Assembly (NCBI RefSeq): GCF_000763385.1
Contig: NZ_JQFA01000002.1
Coordinates: 2,480,001-2,544,000, forward strand
Direction: 5' to 3'
Length of the DNA: 64,000 bases
DNA from: Leptolyngbya sp. KIOST-1
GTDB lineage: Bacteria; Cyanobacteriota; Cyanobacteriia; Phormidesmidales; Phormidesmidaceae
This document shows positions 60,513 to 64,000 of the stretch, one piece after another. How positions within the stretch are numbered: position 1 is the first letter of the stretch; the number at the start of each line of letters is the position of its first letter. The position numbers and the translations under genes were made by a program. Below the pieces are notes generated by a model. The model did not search any database and was not told where the DNA came from. It saw only the letters and a list, made by a program, of their open reading frames with translations.

Positions 60513-60884
60513 AGGGCAGGGCGGCAAGGGCTAGGGTTTCACTATAGCGCTCACGTCTGGCCTCGTAGGAGGGATGATTGTATGACTGGTTACACTGTGG
60601 GGATAGATTCACTGATAAGAGAGAGGTGGTGCGCAGCCTGCCCCAGGTGATTAGGCTGACGGGTTCCCTGGGAATATTAAGGTACAGACCCAGAATTAGC
60701 TAAGATCATGAGCGACGGATCATCTACCCAAGGGCTGAAGCGTAAGTTTATTGGGAGCCATACCAATCCACGGCACCAAACCAAAGCCGCCACCTGAAAT
60801 GCTGCCCAAGAGCAGCCAGAGACCGCTCCTGTTCGCCATCTGGGCGATACGAGCGTTGATGTTACCTGTGAAGGAGACGCGACT
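60513..60884. other. 372-bp divergent spacer
   Basis: Lies between the start of the creatininase-like gene (minus) and the start of the 60885 gene (plus), so it holds both promoters. No gene or strong hairpin was found. A GAAGGAG ribosome-binding sequence sits eight bases before the ATG at 60885. Confidence 0.5.
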
Positions 60885-61196
60885 ATGCTACACCGCAAGA
60901 TCTATCAACTCTGTTGTGATGGTCAAGATGTGTGGATTTTTCTACGGGATCAACAGCGTTGGATTGAGCGGGCCAAAATTTTAGACATCGAAGGGGACCT
61001 GGTAACCTTCCGCTACGAGACGGAGGAAGACGACGAGATTTGCTCCTGGGAGGAGATGGTGCGCCTGGAGAGCATTGGCGCTGTCACCAAGCGTCTGGCG
61101 GCGGTACCCCGGGGCGATGTCGAACTCCACGTCTCTGAGGATTGCCCCGAAACCGAGCAGCTCAGCGATCCCTACCCAGAATCAAACGCCGACTAG
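60885..61196 (+). CDS. Small conserved cyanobacterial protein, function unknown
   Basis: A 103-residue protein with a beta-rich, SH3-like-looking core (KIYQLCCDGQDVWIFLRDQQ, RAKILDIEGDLVTFRYETEE, EICSWEEMVRLESIGAVTKR) and an acidic C-terminal tail. A strong GGAG ribosome-binding site precedes the ATG. I believe it belongs to a cyanobacterial family (perhaps DUF6679, not verified). No partner gene is apparent. Confidence 0.75.
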   Translation: MLHRKIYQLCCDGQDVWIFLRDQQRWIERAKILDIEGDLVTFRYETEEDDEICSWEEMVRLESIGAVTKRLAAVPRGDVELHVSEDCPETEQLSDPYPESNAD

Positions 61197-61210
61197 GGTA
61201 GCTATCCATG

Positions 61211-61250
61211 AATGAATCGATGGCCCACGAAATGAATCGATGGCCCACGA
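61211..61250. repeat. Perfect 20-bp tandem duplication
   Basis: AATGAATCGATGGCCCACGA occurs twice in a row (61211-61230 and 61231-61250), just after the stop of the preceding gene. It is probably a replication slippage product. Confidence 0.9.
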
Positions 61251-61366
61251 GCATTGGTTCGGGGCCATTCGAGGTTACACCTTCACCTGGTTTTTGACTT
61301 GGGCATAGCAAGCCTAATGGGGGAGGGGTTGCAGCCAGCCCTGAGAACAATCCACGGAGGACGAGT

Positions 61367-62386
61367 TCAATTGGGTGGCCCGCTGGGGTCTGCGAAGGTG
61401 TTGATATAACCATTACCTGTGTAGACGCCCGGGGGGCGGGGGGCCGAGAAGGGCGGTGGCACAGGCTGGGGCGGCAGGGTGATGCTGGGCAGGGTGCCCG
61501 GTGACCCTGCGGGCGATCGCACCTCTACACTCCCGGCGGGTGCCGTTACCGGAGCACCGAAATCGAGATTGAGCCCGGCTGGGGCGATCGCTTCAGTCTG
61601 GGGTGCCGTTACCCCTGGGGCTGGCGCGATCGCCGCTGGCGGGGTGTAGCCCGTTGTGCCCGGTGGCGGCGACATCTGCGGCGTGGTGCGAATAAAGCGC
61701 TGATCAACTCCCGGCAGGCTCCCTTCTACCATCCAGGGTAGGGGCGTCAGCCCGCTGGGTGCCTCTTCGCCAGGGGCGCTGGCCTCTGCCCTGGGCACCC
61801 CCACGGGGTTTGCACTGGAGGCTGGGCTGCTGCTGCCACTGAGTCGTTCGGCCAGAGCCTGCTGAAGCGGGCTGGGGGGAAGTGCCGTTGGGGTAGCGGG
61901 GGAGAGGCCTGGTCGCTGGCCCGCCGCTGGTTCGGTCCCGGCCTCGACGCTGGGGCTAAAGCGAAACCGATGGCGCTCCAGGTACTGGGCGAAGGGGCTG
62001 GCGGGTGAGGTTTCTGTAGAGCCTGGTGGGGGGGGCTGAACGGTGGCTGGGGGCAGAGCCAGACGGTCGGGGGCGGCGGGTTGTTCTAGTGCTGTGGCGG
62101 TAGTGGGCTGCAGCTGGTTGAGCAGCAGAGCCAGGTTGTCAATTTCCGCCAGGTCGGCCAGATCTTCACTGGACAGCGCGCCCAGATCGGTGCCGGGGGT
62201 GAGGGTTGGACTCTCGGTGCTGCCGTTGTACCGGCTGCGCCACTCGGGATGACGCAGGTACTGGGGCACCACCACCGCCCCCAGCCCCAGTGCCGCCAGG
62301 ATGCCCCACACCGCCGGACGCCGGAGGGGGCGGCTGACGGCCTGGAGGCGCACCAGGCGATAGCGTATAGCGGGGGGAAGGGCCAT
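61367..62386 (-). CDS. Proline-rich membrane-anchored hypothetical protein
   Basis: A 339-residue protein with one N-terminal membrane segment (VWGILAALGLGAVVVP, residues ~26-41) preceded by a basic cytosolic start (YRLVRLQAVSRPLRRP). The rest is a low-complexity extracytoplasmic stretch rich in Pro, Ala, Ser and Thr, with a few conserved-looking islands: FAQYLERHRFRFSPSVE, TPLPWMVEGSLPGVDQRFI and a terminal PRPPGVYTGNGYINTFADPS. I do not recognise it. It lies 137 bases downstream of tilS on the same strand. Confidence 0.65.
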   Translation of the reverse strand: MALPPAIRYRLVRLQAVSRPLRRPAVWGILAALGLGAVVVPQYLRHPEWRSRYNGSTESPTLTPGTDLGALSSEDLADLAEIDNLALLLNQLQPTTATALEQPAAPDRLALPPATVQPPPPGSTETSPASPFAQYLERHRFRFSPSVEAGTEPAAGQRPGLSPATPTALPPSPLQQALAERLSGSSSPASSANPVGVPRAEASAPGEEAPSGLTPLPWMVEGSLPGVDQRFIRTTPQMSPPPGTTGYTPPAAIAPAPGVTAPQTEAIAPAGLNLDFGAPVTAPAGSVEVRSPAGSPGTLPSITLPPQPVPPPFSAPRPPGVYTGNGYINTFADPSGPPN

Positions 62387-62523
62387 GGTCGAAGGGCGGG
62401 TGAAGCGGCAACGCCTTTTATTTTAGAACCTCCTTTAAAACCTCTCATCCACCATTGCTAAACCCAGGGCCGCTGCCCATGCTCATCCTGGGGCCGGTCG
62501 GCCTGTATCTTCAGGATCCCCAC

Positions 62524-63522
62524 TTACCGACTCACCTCTACCCAATCCCCCTGCACTACCGCAATCGCTCCACCGGGGAACGGGTCGCTCTGGCTGCCGT
62601 TGGGGGCTACCAGCAGGGCCACCAGTTTTTCCACGTGGTCAAAGCCCACCTGGGCCACCGTTGCCTGCTGGAGCACGCGCCGCAGCACCCGTCGCTGTAG
62701 AGCCAGGGGAGCCGCCCTGAGGGGCGATCGCTGAATTTTCCAGCCTCCGCCGTCGGTGGCCGGGGGCGTAACCGCCGCCGCGTGGAGTTCCGCCGCCAGC
62801 GTTTCCAGTAGATCGACCTCAGCGGCCAGGACCTCCGCCGTGTGGGCCAGGGTCATTTCTAAGCCTGGGTTGAAGTGCGATCGCAGGTAGGGCAGCAGCT
62901 CCAGGCGAATGCGGTTGCGGGCGTAGCGGGTGTCCTGGTTGGTGGCATCCTGCCAGACGGGAAGGTCGAACTGGCGGCAAAATTCCCCGGTTTGCTGGCG
63001 GGTGAGGGCCAGCAGGGGGCGCACCACAGCAACAGCGCTATTGGGCGCTAGGGGCCGCTGCCAGGCCAGGGCCTGCAGGCCATCGGTGCCGCTGCCCCGC
63101 AGCAGATTGTAGAGCAGGGTTTCGGCGCGATCGCTAGCCGTATGCCCCGTCGCCACATGGGTACAGCCTGCTTGTGTCGCCACCTCGGCAAACACCCGGT
63201 AGCGCCACTGGCGAGCGGCGGCCTCGGTGGCGCAGGGGAGCTCAGCGATCGCCCGATGGCAAGGAATGCCCCACGCCTGGCACAGCTCCTGCACAAACTG
63301 GGCGTTGGCCCCAGAGTCGGCCCGCCACTGGTGGTCGCAGTGCACCACCCGCAGCGACCAGCCCCACCTGGGCCGTAAATCGACCAGCAGCCTGAGCAGA
63401 CAGAGCGAATCTTGACCGCCCGAAACCGCCGCCAGCACCCTTGCCCCCTGGGGCAGCAGGGAGCGGTCTTTAAGCTGTTGATGCACCGCCGCGTGGGTGG
63501 TGCTCCAGGAACCGCCGCCCAT
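62524..63522 (-). CDS. tilS: tRNA(Ile)-lysidine synthase
   Basis: A 332-residue N-type ATP pyrophosphatase that turns C34 of the tRNA-Ile CAU anticodon into lysidine, an essential step in decoding AUA. The PP-loop SGGQDS is at residues 34-39, and further hallmarks are THVATGHTASDRAETLL and the arginine-rich RYARNRIRLELLPYLR. The length fits the shorter cyanobacterial form, which lacks the full C-terminal domain of Escherichia coli TilS. The gene starts with ATG at 63522. Confidence 0.93.
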   Translation of the reverse strand: MGGGSWSTTHAAVHQQLKDRSLLPQGARVLAAVSGGQDSLCLLRLLVDLRPRWGWSLRVVHCDHQWRADSGANAQFVQELCQAWGIPCHRAIAELPCATEAAARQWRYRVFAEVATQAGCTHVATGHTASDRAETLLYNLLRGSGTDGLQALAWQRPLAPNSAVAVVRPLLALTRQQTGEFCRQFDLPVWQDATNQDTRYARNRIRLELLPYLRSHFNPGLEMTLAHTAEVLAAEVDLLETLAAELHAAAVTPPATDGGGWKIQRSPLRAAPLALQRRVLRRVLQQATVAQVGFDHVEKLVALLVAPNGSQSDPFPGGAIAVVQGDWVEVSR

Positions 63523-63631
63523 GCCCTAACCCGCCACCTAGAGGATTGAACGTCTGTTTTTCTAAGCTACCCTACCGCCGCCGTTTCGCCAGGTTTGGCC
63601 GTCAACGCCCCTCCGGATGGGGCTGAATCTC

Positions 63632-63663
63632 CCAAAAATCTGTGGCGCCAAAAATCTGTGGCA
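63632..63663. repeat. 16-bp tandem repeat, two copies
   Basis: CCAAAAATCTGTGGCG and CCAAAAATCTGTGGCA lie head to tail in the divergent spacer between tilS and the right-edge gene. It could provide paired binding sites, but nothing else supports that. Confidence 0.75.
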
Positions 63664-63721
63664 CACTTGGGGCAACGGCACCTTTTTGCATCTCCGCACC
63701 CTTTGAACGGCATGGCGACCC

Positions 63722-64000
63722 ATGGCTCAACCATACCAAACGCTCATCGACGATATTGTGGCCGCAACCCTCAAGGGCAAAATTCAGTCGAAGCAGCAGG
63801 TTTACCGCATGCTGCAGGCCGGGGTAGAGCCGGGCAGTGGGGAACTGTTCGAGCGAACCCTAGCCGCTACCCTGGCCGCCCTGGAGCCGGATTTGGCCCC
63901 CGGCGATGACGAGTTTAAACACGCCAAAGCCGTGCGTAAACACCGGGCCCTGCGGACAATTCAGGGGGAGTGGCAGCGCTGGCAGGCCGACAACCAGGCG
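63722..64000 (+). CDS. Unidentified protein, 3' end cut by window edge
   Basis: An open frame of 93 codons runs from the ATG at 63722 off the right edge. The N-terminus reads MAQPYQTLIDDIVAATLKGK, then IQSKQQVYRMLQAGVEPGSG, ELFERTLAATLAALEP and a basic helix KAVRKHRALRTIQGEWQRWQ. It is helical, without a signal peptide or membrane segment. I have an impression of large cyanobacterial proteins starting this way, but I cannot name a family from this portion. Confidence 0.65.
   Translation, partial: MAQPYQTLIDDIVAATLKGKIQSKQQVYRMLQAGVEPGSGELFERTLAATLAALEPDLAPGDDEFKHAKAVRKHRALRTIQGEWQRWQADNQA

Overview
The window looks like chromosomal DNA from a GC-rich cyanobacterium, most likely a filamentous Leptolyngbya/Nodosilinea-type lineage. 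The evidence is the very frequent HIP1 octamer GCGATCGC and several families that are typical of or confined to cyanobacteria: SigF, DUF3110, a NuiA-type inhibitor, Uma2 and DUF29 proteins, CRY-DASH and a polyketide olefin synthase. The genus is an inference. I found no tRNA, rRNA, CRISPR array, phage gene or intact transposase. Both ends cut genes: a GH9 glycosidase on the left and an unrecognised protein on the right.

Region 1 (1-15.8 kb) is a nearly continuous minus-strand series after the GH9 gene. It holds folE and a short-chain dehydrogenase, accA, an unknown protein, and a two-gene olefin synthase: a fatty-acyl-AMP ligase/ACP loading protein and a KS-AT-KR-ACP-sulfotransferase-thioesterase polyketide synthase. 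This predicts 1-alkene production from fatty acids, with AccA helping supply the malonyl-CoA extender. Region 2 (16-24 kb) has an ABC ATPase, a GH13 glucanase, a small MITE-like element, a nuclease-inhibitor-like protein next to a PrxQ peroxiredoxin, CRY-DASH, an OFA-type MFS carrier and an orphan DppB-type permease. Region 3 (24.5-33.8 kb) has a hydroxylase/SDR fusion, SigF, MsrP, a CobW GTPase, Uma2, VOC and signal peptidase I. Region 4 (33.8-47.8 kb) is envelope and metabolism: a very large TamB, MurQ, a pentapeptide-repeat protein, rhomboid protease, an SGNH-like protein, MobA and an MtnA-like isomerase.

Region 5 (48-60.5 kb) is the most unusual part. It has a GMC oxidoreductase with a starch-binding-like N-terminus, a Ser/Thr kinase followed directly by the C-terminal relic of a LanC-like protein, a solute-binding protein without a signal peptide, and then a phytanoyl-CoA-dioxygenase-like protein, an acyl-CoA-dehydrogenase-like protein and a copper amine oxidase in a row, facing a creatininase-family amidohydrolase. 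I read this as a possible uncharacterised amine-processing locus. Region 6 (60.9-64 kb) has two small or proline-rich unknowns, tilS and the right-edge partial gene.

Short repeats are scattered through the spacers: a 161-bp MITE-like element with related fragments, two octamer arrays of the same consensus (one ending four bases before a start codon), and several perfect palindromes occurring in pairs.
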